NCBI GenBank assembly: GCA_008000375.1
Contig: SMOI01000278.1
Coordinates: forward strand, 4,407-40,674
Origin: Poteriospumella lacustris
Lineage: Eukaryota; Sar; Chrysophyceae; Chromulinales; Dinobryaceae
Length of the DNA stretch: 36,268 bases
Reading direction: 5' to 3'
Shown: one piece after another, positions 9,921-20,500 of the stretch
Layout of the letters: every line of letters begins with the position of its first letter
How positions within the stretch are numbered: position 1 is the stretch's first letter
Position numbers and translations under genes: made by a program
Notes under the pieces: generated by a model
Told to the model about the DNA's origin: nothing
Databases searched by the model: none
What the model saw: the letters and a program-made list of their open reading frames with translations, nothing else

Positions 9921-11909
9921 ATGAAGATCAACACGACGGACGCTGTTTCGCCCGCGACGGCGAGCAAACCTCTCGGCTTCTATCACTGTGTGGTAAGAAA
10001 GAACAGAACCGATAAATTGCGTTATGGGAAAAAGAGAGAGGAGAAAAGTTCACCGCATCCTTTGCCGTGTGCCAGTTGCTCGCGTTGGCGATTACTCTCG
10101 GAGGATTGGCGTCGTCGCCGTGGCACTACTGTGAGTCTTCTTTTGCTGTGTGTGCCGCTCGCTCACTGAACCAACCTGTCCGTCTCTGTCGATTGTTGGT
10201 TCTTGACAGTTCTGCTCTCCGGTATCTACGCCGGCCTCGTCATGTTCCTCGTGCTGTCCTTCGCCTACTTTGTGCTGCTGTTGAGCTTGTCCGAGCTGGT
10301 GGGTATCGTACCGTTCTCCGGCGGCAACTTTGGCTTTGTGCGGTGCGCGTTGGGTCCGTTTTGGGGCTTCTTGGCGGCGTGCATGGAGTTTTTGTACTAC
10401 TGCATGTACAACGCGCGCACCTTGGTGAAGATATCGCTGCTGGTGGAAGCCGCTGGAGACTTTCGTCCGGACCTGCAACCCCTGTGGGCGTTTCTCTCCG
10501 TAACATTCATTGTGCTCATGAACCTGCGCGGTGGACTGCCGTTTTGGTCGCTGATGATGCTCGCGACGGTGTTTACGATCGCGATCTTGGTGATCTTCTA
10601 CGTGGGCACGTACTCCCACCTCGACTTCAAAGGGTATGGGCTGGGCTACAACTACACACAGCAGTACCACAACGACGGGTTCATTGGCAATGAAGTGACC
10701 TTTGTGGGCAACATCGTTCGCGCGATTACGTTCTACGTGGGTCTGGACGTGCTCCCCTTGTGTAGTGTGCGGGTGTCCGAGGCGTCACAAGTCATTCCTC
10801 GAGCGTTGATGACCAGCTTTGGGATCGTGTTTGTGTTATCCTTGTTGGCGATCGTTGGGGTGGCGTGTCACTATCCAGGTGTGCACCCCAGTCTGACCAG
10901 GACGACGTTTGTCCTGCAATACGGCCTGTCGGACGCCATCCACATGAATCCCGAACGGTTCCCATTGCTGCTCATTCCTCCCACGCTGGCCTCCTGTGCG
11001 GGCTATATGTATGCGTCAGGCAATCAGCTGGCCGCCATGTCTGAGTCCGGTCTCATGCCGAAGCTATTGCAGCCGCGATATGGAACCGACCAGATTCCCG
11101 TCGTATCGATGGTCGCGTGCGGAGCGATGCAGTTTGTCGTCTACTACATGATCCACCTGTTCGCACCACACAGCATCTTCTTTCAGGGACACGTCATTGT
11201 CCTCTCTGCGACCAGTTTATTCATCTTGGTGTGTCTCTCCTTTGTTGCGTTTCGTGTCAAGTTCCGTTCCATGACGCGCAACTTTGTCAGTCCGGTGGGT
11301 ATTCCTGGCGCCGCTGGTGGCGTCTTGTGTTGGGTGTTCATGGTCGCCGTGAACTCGAACGACCGGGTCCAGGCGAACACGAAGCCGATCACGACCTTCT
11401 ACATCTTCGTCGCAATCGTGGTCGTGTACTACTTTGCGTACGTCCGGCACGTGCAGTTCTTCTCGAAGGAAGAGCAGGAGAAGTTCATGAAGGCGTATGT
11501 ACTGAACGCGAACCAATTGCGCCGCGGCAAAAGCGGCCTCTCCCGGCCGATGCTCGTTCGGTGGCGACGTGCGATAGGCGCCGTCTTGCGGCAGTCCGCC
11601 ATTCGAAGGAGCTATTCCAGCAACGAGTCGTCGTCCTCCAAGAAAGAGGAGCCGCCCACTGCCAACGATGTGTGGACGGAGCCAATATCGCCGGCCGTCA
11701 AGGTGCGGCCAGTTCTGGGTGAAATCGCTCGGTCGGTCCACTCGCTGGGGCGCACATTGGCCGGTGGGGTGGACGACGCCGTTGCATCCGTCAGCAACGA
11801 ATTCTACCCCATCGGGGACGCAGCTGAGGCCGACGACCATGACCTGGAAACGCCACCTGCTGGACACATCGATCTGCCGGCGGAAGAGGAAGCGCCGTTG
11901 TCGTTGTAG
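9921..11909 (+). CDS. APC-superfamily amino acid permease, paralogue 2 (3 exons)
   Basis: Predicted exons are 9921-9992 (MKINTTDAVS..., ends GFYHCV), 10076-10130 (LLALAITLGGLASSPWHY) and 10210-11909, with GT-AG introns 9993-10075 (83 nt) and 10131-10209 (79 nt), giving 608 aa. Intron positions and phases (0 and 1) are identical to paralogue 1, and exon 2 is 55 nt in both. There are about twelve hydrophobic segments. The GG motif PFSGGNFGF lies near residues 77-85. The segment after it is almost unchanged between the paralogues, and the sequences diverge mainly in the Ser/acidic C-terminal tail. The role is inferred from the family: secondary transport of amino acids or related amines. It most likely arose by inverted duplication with its neighbour. 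Confidence 0.9.
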
Positions 11910-12651
11910 TCACCGCTGCCGTTGACGTTACGGTGAGAGTGTTGACTTTGGCTTAGTTTTATACATATGTTGTATTTATATTCAGAACGTTAACCTGTTG
12001 GTGTTGTCGTTTGAAGTGTCCCATCGCCGTCACTTTCTTCTATTCATTCTCTTGTACTTGCACTTGTTCTTGTTCTTGTTCGTGTTCTGCTTTGTGAGTG
12101 TTGTACACAACGTAACCTTTTGGGGGCATACATCCGTTGAAGTGCCCTGTTTTCGTTATGCGTTTTGCCGGTGGTGTTGGCTGTAGTCTCTCGTTGTACA
12201 CCTTTGTTTCCCCTTTTTTATTATCAGTGCGCAGTGGTTGAAATCGCTGGATACATACTGCAGCGCTGTGTTTGTTTTGCGTCTCTGTCCGTTGATCTGA
12301 TTGTTTGTACACAGCGGTTCACGTCTCGTTTGTTTCCTTTCCTCCCCCCCCCACACACACACATTGTTTCTTCCTCTTATTCTCCCCTCGCCTCCAAGGA
12401 CACGCGTAGAGCGTACTTCATGGATCTGCCCGTGCTCGTTCTCCACGCGGTGGTCACGTACACGTAGCCCTATTTAATTCATTTTCGCGGGTTTATCACC
12501 GTCCGTTACATCAATCGTCACCTAAACGAGTGCCCTCACACCAAACACACCACACCGCATTGCACTACACACACCCTAACCTCAGGGCAGGCGTGGTTCC
12601 GCGTGTTACAGGCCACACACGGCACATGTTTCTCCAACACCAGCAGGTCGC
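11910..12651. other. Intergenic 3'-flanking region between convergent genes
   Basis: Permease 2 and MSH2 end towards each other here. The interval is T/C-rich, with repeated ttgttct/tgttctt around 12055-12085, a C10 run leading into (CA)n at about 12343-12363, and CACA-rich sequence at 12530-12580. Small ORFs are low complexity. I see no further gene; both 3' UTRs and polyadenylation sites should be inside it. Confidence 0.6.
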
Positions 12652-15213
12652 CTACGCAGCGAAATCGACCAGCGAACGAGGAAACGCCGCCTTCAGTTGC
12701 TTCGGCAGCGTCGACGACGCCCCCGCGGCGGGTTCCGCGGGCATCAGCGTATGCAACGTGGCGAAGTTCTCTTCGACCATGCGCAGTCTCTTGTGGGCGA
12801 CCTCGTCCCGCCCATTCGTCGTCGTCGACGCACCGTCGGCCGTGCTCTCGAGACTGATCAGTTTCCGTTTGGCCTCGTGCAACACCGGCGCGGGGAAATC
12901 GGTCATCGCCGCGACGTGGACACCGAACGACTGCTGACAGGCGCCGGGGCGCACCTCGTACGTCATCGTGACGGCCTCGGTGCTGCCGTCCTGTTCGACG
13001 ACGGCGGACACGTGCAGGTTCTTGCAGATCGACAGCCGCGTCAGCTCGTGGAAATGCGTCGCAAAGAGACACCGACACTGCAGCTGCGTCGCAATGTACC
13101 GCGCAATCGCACACGCCAAGCCGAAGCCATCGGCGGTACTCGTGCCACGGCCCAACTCGTCGATGATCAGCAGCGAATGCCGCGTGGCGAACGACAACAT
13201 GCGACTCGTCTCGAGCATCTCCAGGAGAAACGTCGACGTCTGTCGCTGCTGCACGTCACCTGCCCCGACCCGGCAGAAGAGACGATCGACGATCGAGATC
13301 GTCGCCGACTGACACGGCAAATACGCACCCACTTGCGCGAGGACCGCCATGACTCCGGCCGTGCGGATGTACGTCGACTTGCCGCCGGTGTTGGGGCCGG
13401 TGATCACCGTCACTGACGCCGGCGACGACGTCGTCGTGGGCGACAACGACAGCGCCACGTCGTTGGGAATGAACCGCTGCAGCGCCACCAGCTCGACACA
13501 CGGGTGGCGCGCTTGGACCACGTCGAACCGCACGTCCGACGAGGCCGAGCGGTCCAACGGCAACAGCGTCGGTCGGGCGTACGACGTGGCGGACTCGGCC
13601 GCTTGGCAGGCAAACGCCTGCAGCACGTCCAACGACGCCACCAACGTCGATGCCGATTCAAAGACCGGCAGATACGAAGCCGCCGTGCCCATCGCGGCCG
13701 TGACAATGTCCGCCTGGCGGTCGGCGTATTCCTTTCGCAACTGCAACAGCCGCTCGCCCAGCGACGCCAACGTGTCCGTCGTGAAGTAGACGCCGTTCTT
13801 CAGAATCGTCAAGATCCGTAACCGCTCGCGACGCCCCGTCGATCGATCCAAGAGACTTGTGTCGCGCAAGAGGCGTTCGTCCTCGCCCTTCGTACTGCGA
13901 AACACCAGGCCGTGCTGCGTGGACGGCTCCAACCGGACGCCGTCCGCCAGGGACGTCGTGTCGCGGCCACCGATGAGCGTGTCCCGCAACACGGCGAACC
14001 AGTCGTTGGCTTGCGCTTGAATCGCGTTGTCTTCCTCCTGCAGCTCCGACAACGCCTCGTCGTGGTCGGCTTTGACGCGGAGGTCGGGCAGTTGCGACAG
14101 GTCGACGACGTGCTCGACCAGCGCATCGAACAGCGCCAACGACGACTGCAGCTGCGCGAACGCCGCACTGAACTCGTCCTGCAGCGTGGTGGTGGTGGAG
14201 GCGCCGTCGGTGTGGGACTCATCGTTCAGAACCGACGCGAGCTACACCACACAGAGGCAGAGGTAGAGGCAGAGGCCGAAGTTAGCTCAGAGAGGGCGAC
14301 CGGGCGACGGAGAGAGAGGCGGAGAGAGGTATGAGCCACTTACCGAGGCAATGGACCGACTGAATAGATACAACTTGAAGATCTCGGCGAGGCCCGCCGT
14401 GCCCTTCTGAAACTTGTGCAACACCGGCAACACGTCCGGTACACTCTTCAGACCCGTGTCCCGCAACAACGATCGTAGCCGAGCGTTGCCGACGAGACTC
14501 TCCACGACGTTCAGCCGGGTGTTGATGGCGTCCACGTCCAACAACGGCTGCCGTAGCCATCGTTCCAACGTCTTGGGGCCCAGTTTCGTCTTGCAATGGC
14601 GGGCAAACAGCCCGTGCAGCGAGCCCACGGCGACTTGACCCGGCGACGGCAGCAGGTTCACTGCCTCCGCCGCGGCACTGTCCAGACACATGTACTGATT
14701 CGGGGTACCCACAACAACCTCTAGGTCGACATACGAAGGGAGATCAAAGCGCCAGACGTGCAGGTCGAGAATGGCGGTGATCAGCGGCAGCGCCAGCTTC
14801 CGCTCTTTTTCGATTTGCAAAAAGTCGCCGCGGGCCCGTGTCTTGAGGAAGCCCAACACGTCGAAGGCGAGGTTTGTACGCCCCACCACACCTTGGTCAA
14901 TGTTGTGGCTGCTCAATACGTTCTCGAAATATCGTTGCAGCGGCGGTGGACACTCGAAGAGCAGCACCGACTTGGTGCCGAGCTGGAGCAGCAACGAGTC
15001 GAGCGTCGAGAACCGCTCGTCGTCCAGGAACTGATACACGTGGATGCCATACTTCACCGTGGTCTCTTGGGCTTCTTTGTTCATCGACAACTGCTTGGAA
15101 GGGTACCGACGACACGTGGCGGCGGCCACTTCGACGTTGCCCCGCGACGAAGAACCGACCACCCGGACGATCACGTCCAATTCGTCGACGTCGTCGCGAT
15201 CGGTGGATGCCAT
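12652..15213 (-). CDS. MSH2: MSH2-type DNA mismatch repair ATPase, apparently lacking domain I (2 exons)
   Basis: Exon 1 is 15213-14344 (290 codons) and exon 2 is 14241-12652. The intron 14343-14242 (102 nt) starts GTAAGT, ends TGTAG and is phase 0, giving 819 aa. The protein covers the MutS connector, lever/clamp and ATPase domains. It has LGPKTLERWLRQPLLD at the start of the core, and KNGVYFT followed by RHPCVEL in the order seen in MSH2. Walker A GPNTGGKS begins at residue 572, Walker B LLIIDELGRGTS is near 645-656, and ATHFHELTRL follows. The pattern fits MSH2 rather than MSH3-MSH6. MSH2 pairs with MSH6 or MSH3 to recognise mismatches in the nucleus. Human MSH2 is 934 aa; the missing length is at the N terminus, where the protein starts directly in the connector domain. 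An in-frame stop lies about 65 nt upstream of the ATG. Confidence 0.92.
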
Positions 15214-15587
15214 ATTGATTGTTCGTGGGGAATCAATGTAACGATCTCCTGTGCTCCTCTTTGTGGCGATAGGAAGTCACCGTCATTAGCTCTGCAGATC
15301 GCTGCGACCGCCTGCGATCGATTCGAATTTGAATCCACAAGGTACATCCAGTCGCATGTTTGGCTAACTTATATCATTAGATCCCCTCCTGAAAAGTACA
15401 TTACCGAAACAAGAAGCAGTCGTGGTCCACGATGATGACGATTCTTGGTCTGCCGCCGGTTCGCCTTCTTATTTATTGTTTGCGCTTCTTCTTGTGGACC
15501 ATGCGATGCTTGCGGCGGGAACTTCTTCCTCTGCCTGTTATGGAATCCTTGGTCATGTTTTCACTTTCTTGAAAAAACCAGTTGTCG
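15214..15587. promoter_or_regulatory. Divergent promoter interval between MSH2 and nitronate monooxygenase
   Basis: These 374 bp separate two start codons pointing away from each other. No clear TATA box or known operator was recognised. The interval is too short, and shows no open frame with MutS domain I residues, to hide a normal first exon of MSH2. Confidence 0.5.
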
Positions 15588-16733
15588 ATGAACACGATGC
15601 GGGCGGCGAAGTTCTTTCGGTCGCTGACCGTTCCCATTATCCAGGCTCCGATGGCCGGAGGTATCAACACGCCGGCGTTTGTGGCCGAGGTGGTGAAGAC
15701 GGGCTGTGTGGGGAGCTTTGGTTTCGCGTACTCCAGTCCCCAAAGCATCGCCTCCGATTTGCGGGCGGTCGCGACCACAGCGCCGGGCCCCATCCACGCC
15801 AACTTCTTCATCTTCGGCGAGCCGCCCGAATGGAACGCGTCACTGCATGCGCAAGCTCTCAAAGAGCTCCAGGGAATCCCCTTCGCTGCCGACGTGACTT
15901 TCCCGGCGGAGGTCACCCACGTACCATCGTTGGCCCAGTCGCTGGAGCCGATTTGGCAGCAGCCGCCCGCGCTGTTGACGTTCCACTTCGGGATCCCTTC
16001 GCCAGACATCATCCACAAGGCGCAGTCGTTGGGTGTTCTGGTTGGCTGCACCGCCACGTCACGTGACGAAGCCGTCGCCATCGAAGCGGCGGGCTGCGAC
16101 TTCATCGTCGCACAGGGCATCGAGGCCGGCGGCCATCGTGGCACGTTTCACCCCGATGGAGTGGGAGATACCCGCCTGTCTCTACTGGACTTGCTGGCCG
16201 CGCTACAACAAGGGACGCCAGCCGTGACGCTTCCCATCGTCGGGGCGGGCGGCATCATGACCGGGACCGACATCGACCGCTGTCTGCGCCGCGGCTGTGC
16301 GGCGGTGCAAATGGGCACCGCCTTCCTCACGACGCATGAATCGGGTGCATCGTTGTCCTACAAACGCGTGCTTCTGCAACAAGACGTGGCCGCGCGACAG
16401 AGAAAGGTGTGCTTCACGAAGGGGTTCTCCGGTCGATCGGCGCAGGGGCTGTGCAACGCCTTCACCGAGCACATGAAGACCGCCACCGAGGCCAACGCCG
16501 CAGCCGACCCCACTCCACAGCGTGTGACGCTGCCGTTTCCGTATCAGAACACATTGACGACTGCGCTGCGCAAAAAGGCCGTGGCGATGGAGAACGTGGA
16601 GTATCAGAGTCTGTGGGCGGGCCAGCGGTACGCTGCGTGTCGCAGTGTCTCGGTCCGCGAGTTGGTGGCGTCCTTGGTCGCGGAACTCCAGAAGGCGCGC
16701 ACACGTAACGTTGACGGTGACCTGAGACGATAG
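15588..16733 (+). CDS. Nitronate monooxygenase (2-nitropropane dioxygenase family)
   Basis: Intronless, 381 aa from the ATG at 15588 (MNTMRAAKFF). This FMN-dependent TIM-barrel enzyme family oxidises alkyl nitronates, including the toxin 3-nitropropionate/propionate-3-nitronate, to carbonyl compounds and nitrite or nitrate. The N-terminal PIIQAPMAGG segment is the first FMN-binding strand. AQGIEAGGHRG at residues 175-185 carries the catalytic-base His (residue 183). VGAGGIMTG from residue 218 and the following CAAVQMGTAF are the phosphate-binding strand and the last barrel strand. Length is typical of eukaryotic class I members. It starts 374 bp from MSH2 in divergent orientation. No targeting signal is obvious, so a cytosolic location is assumed. 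Some family members act in fatty-acid or other FMN chemistry, so the substrate is not proven. Confidence 0.92.
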   Translation: MNTMRAAKFFRSLTVPIIQAPMAGGINTPAFVAEVVKTGCVGSFGFAYSSPQSIASDLRAVATTAPGPIHANFFIFGEPPEWNASLHAQALKELQGIPFAADVTFPAEVTHVPSLAQSLEPIWQQPPALLTFHFGIPSPDIIHKAQSLGVLVGCTATSRDEAVAIEAAGCDFIVAQGIEAGGHRGTFHPDGVGDTRLSLLDLLAALQQGTPAVTLPIVGAGGIMTGTDIDRCLRRGCAAVQMGTAFLTTHESGASLSYKRVLLQQDVAARQRKVCFTKGFSGRSAQGLCNAFTEHMKTATEANAAADPTPQRVTLPFPYQNTLTTALRKKAVAMENVEYQSLWAGQRYAACRSVSVRELVASLVAELQKARTRNVDGDLRR

Positions 16734-17177
16734 ACCACGTATGGTGACGGGAAGCGCGTCCCGAACTCTTATTACCCGTGTGTCGTGTTGTCGTGTGTCG
16801 TATGCTCGTCTCAGCCGAGTGGGTCCCGATCGTCTCGGCCGAGTGGGTCTCATCCGATCTGCCGGTCGGATCCAATTGGAGATGCGAGCGTGCATGCAGA
16901 CATTCGTTTCTGTTCGTGGTTCAACCTACGTTTGGCGTTGCATCGTGCGACGTCGTGTTCAACACGGACACCGTCGCTGGTGCTGAGCACAGTGACCGCT
17001 GCTGTACGCGGACGACTCTGGTCGCGCTACTGGTACAGCGAACTGCACCCTCCATCGCCGCCGCGACCCCAACCGATCAACATAAGCCCACCATTACTGT
17101 AATTAAGTAGAGCATGAACAATGTGGATTTACAGCTGCCGCTGAGAGGGTGGTGGACACCAACCCCCACCTCCCTTC
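16734..17177. other. Intergenic, no gene seen
   Basis: This is 3' flank of the nitronate monooxygenase. A short imperfect direct repeat around tcagccgagtgggtc / tcggccgagtgggtc occurs near 16813-16850. Otherwise there is nothing I can assign. It ends at the lone LTR. Confidence 0.5.
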
Positions 17178-17385
17178 TGTTGGACAGCCGACGCCGCCCA
17201 GCAGCAAGCCGCTGAAACGCTCAGCGAAATAGCCGTTGCGATCAGACTCGCCGAGAAAGCTCGACCAGTCAGATCAAACAGAAAGACTACCCAAAATAGT
17301 AATCGACATATTCTAATTATATTATCAATTGGTCCTACCTCATATTGCGTTAGTTGATCCACTCCTATCCTAGGATTCTTCTACA
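17178..17385 (+). repeat. Lone Copia-type LTR
   Basis: The segment begins TGTTGGACAG and ends TTCTTCTACA, the TG...CA ends and TGTTGGA start usual for Copia LTRs. It is nearly identical to the 3' LTR of the Copia element at 34243-34460, apart from scattered substitutions and a 10-bp gap near the end. The 5-bp flanks (ccttc and taata) are not a target-site duplication, so it is either an old solo LTR or the separated 5' LTR of the downstream element. The conserved ORF antisense to it is a by-product of LTR similarity. Confidence 0.8.
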
Positions 17386-17520
17386 TAATATGAAGCGCGC
17401 GCCCGTAGCGCTGCCAGCCACAAGTTGGTGTCCCGTGTACGTTAGTTACGAGCAGTGGTCAACATCGAGTGTAGTGTAGTTATCAAAAATGTACGTTACT
17501 TTGTGGTCATTAGGTTCTAT
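17386..17520. other. Short segment between LTR and Helitron coding end
   Basis: These 135 bp should contain the 3' flank and perhaps the 3' terminus of the minus-strand Helitron. A GC-rich alternating stretch (gcgcgcgcccgtagcgc, about 17394-17410) could be part of a terminal hairpin, but no unambiguous CTRR end could be fixed. Confidence 0.4.
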
Positions 17521-20500
17521 TCAAAATGGTAGTCGTTTCTTTAACAGACAAATTGCAATTCGAAGGCGCTGTTGTTTCATTGAAGCAATGTCCCCCGGAT
17601 AATCCAATGGGAGATCATTGGCTAGAAATGCAGCGTTTGTCACAGTAAAGACGCCGCAATCACTTGAGTTGCATTGTTGAGGACTGTTATGTTGAACTTC
17701 AGTCCATTCGGATTCAACGAACGCTTCTTCAAGTACATCGGCTAGCCATCGAAAGATTAAGGAACAGAAGTGATGAGCCCGGGTTGCATCGATCATGGAG
17801 TCAACATAGTGCACTTGTTTGGTCTCCACATAAACAACAATGAGAGCAAAATGGTTATTGTTCGCGTGAATCGGCACAAACACTTTATCAATGGCTTCAA
17901 TTCGGACATTTCTTGTCCAACGCTGAACATTAGCAAACTGATAAATCCCCCCTTCGAATAGTTTCGACATGAAATATGAATTCAAAAACAGAGATGGTCG
18001 CTTTCCCGATTGCACTAACACCGAGTCTCGTGTTTTCAATAATCCAACGAAGTAGGAATTGATGATTTCGTCGTTAAGCCATTGATTAGGCATCAAACGC
18101 TTGAACGTTTCGTGGTTAACAGAGTTATTACCAGATCGTTCGTCTGAAGTGACGACAACCGTATCATTGCTCACAGTCCGCGACCAAAGGAAGCGAACCT
18201 CATTTTCGTCTTCCAACCGGGGAACGAAAAAAATGCGATCATTTGTTGGAGGGCTAGAAATGGATGGTGGTACAGTTGTGACAGCTTGATCAGCTGGAGA
18301 AAATAACGTCAAGCATTCGGTGGGAGTTCCATTAGGATTGGGATGCATTTGCGACGATGTCTGTTCATCTTCAACAGAAAATCTTTGGATGATGGAGGGG
18401 CCTTGTGTTTCTTTGCTCGGGGTTCTTCTTGCCAAATAGGTGGCGACAATCCAAAGTATCCATTTTCGAATCGTGGGGAGATCATCCATCACTAAAGAGT
18501 TGAGCGAAGAGATCCTATCTCCCATTGGCTGGACAGGGCTTAACGGATACGTTCGTATCAATGAAAAAACGAATGCGCACAAGAAAATGCCACAGCTGCA
18601 GTCATCTCTTTGTTGAGGGACACGCACCGGAAATTTATTCCAAACGAGTGTTCGCGAGCTCGTGATACGTGAGTGCTGTAAGGCGTACTCGTACCACGCC
18701 TTAATCGTTGTAAGAACAAGATCATAACGATTGTTCAAGTATTCCTTGTCAGCAGTATCAGCCTTCGAGTCCACGAAAAAGACGTTCATGTTTCGGTGAG
18801 GAATAGTCGGATGGGATATACATTCCAAAACCACTAAAAAGAAATGGTTGTCATGATGGACGGGAAAGAGGATGTCTCCATTCAACAGTAAGTCTTCAGG
18901 CCAGTCGTTGAAAACACCATGAAAATCTTCAATCGCTTTGGCGGACGTGTCATTAGACATGCTGGAAAGTAAATCACGCATGGCCGCAACCGGAAAACAT
19001 CGGAGGAGAGAAAGGTTCAAACATCGGTGAAGACAGAAGGTTCCATGTACAAATGCGTCAATAGAAGGAGCTGACAACCAATCTCCGTTCGTGATCACAT
19101 CGTTTGCATCGCCATATGTAAACGAGTTCGGTAACGTGTCAATGTTAAACATGTTGTAGACAACGTCTTTGGTGCTCTGCAACTCTTGTAGGAATTGAGT
19201 CACAACAACTTTGTCCCAGTTACTGTCTTGCCACGGTGGAGGCGGAGCCAGTGTTGATGATGATGGCAGTTGTTGAAAAGGTGTAGCAGCCTTCTGATCA
19301 GAGCATATTCGCGCGGACGCTGGAAGCGGTGGGCGAAGACTAGAGGTCACCCCACGTTGTTCCGAGGCAGGTTTGCTCTTTGCTCGTGACTTTGTCGTCT
19401 TCTTTGAAGTTTTTTGATCCAGCGATGACGGTGGTATGTATGTCCAACTTCCGTCTTCATTAATTCCTCGGACCCATCGACGTAGGAACATGCAAGGTTG
19501 TAGGTCTTTCAAATAGTCTAAAAACGTGTCCTTAGACTCTTCTTCATGAGGAGGCATGATTCGTATGTTCTCACGACTGGTAACTCGGGACAGAGCAACC
19601 AATAATCCGAACAGGCCGAGAGACAATAGCGTTCCTCGTCGCTGATTCAACTGCAAGATAAGTCGCGGGATGGTCTTTCCTTGGATTTTGTGCAATGTCG
19701 ACAGCAATCCAATATCGTACGGGAATCGGCGGAAACTAAAATGCGCAATTTTACCACCGCCTGATTGTACCGGATATCTATCAATCTTGCTTCCTAAGGG
19801 CAAAGGGAAAATGACCGATTGCTGTGTCTGTGCCGCCCAAATTTCTTGCACTGAAATGGTAGCTCGTGATGACACTGCTTGCTGAAGACTCGGTGATGGT
19901 AAGTTTGCTTCAGCCATGTATTGCACAATTTCTCTTCGAACATCAGGTAACAATGCCAAACGGGCAGTCTCAACATTGACATACTTTGGGATGCAATCAG
20001 ATATGTCGATGACCTCACCGGGTTGTGCATTGAGGACACGTTGACGCACGTTCACCTCATCTTCTTGGGTTGCGAAGACAAGACTGTGCAATGTAATTGG
20101 TACACCATTCCCCAACCCCACACTTGGTGAGATATTTTCCGTCAAGTAGGCCACAGCGTCGGAGCCGCAAACAAAATATTGATATCCAGATTCAGGAAGT
20201 AACGAGTACAAGTTGTCCAGCACTTTAGGTACGTTTGTGACACTTCCAACTATCTGAGATGTTTTTGATGACAAAGGCTTTCGCCACTTTATGACAGGTT
20301 GATGATGCGACCTAGCAAACTGCTGCAGCACTGGCTCCGTCAACGCATTAATTTCAGCATTGCTGGTAACCACAATCGGAGCGTTCTCAAAGGCTGGAAA
20401 ATCCTCTGCCGAAAGTATCTTTAAGGAAGTCACGAGATCTGCGTCCACGATTCCATCATCTCGAATTTTAGTCAAATGACGGTTGTGTAGCTCATCATCT

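Noticed and set aside
12697-13416. Plus-strand 239-aa ORF
   Set aside because: It is antisense to the MSH2 ATPase domain, which has clear Walker motifs on the other strand.
15473-16144. Minus-strand 223-aa ORF ending in a basic tail
   Set aside because: It lies antisense to the nitronate monooxygenase, whose motifs are intact; the basic tail is intergenic low complexity.
17129-17362. 77-aa ORF also present antisense to 34243-34460
   Set aside because: The conservation only reflects the shared LTR sequence; there is no start context or domain.
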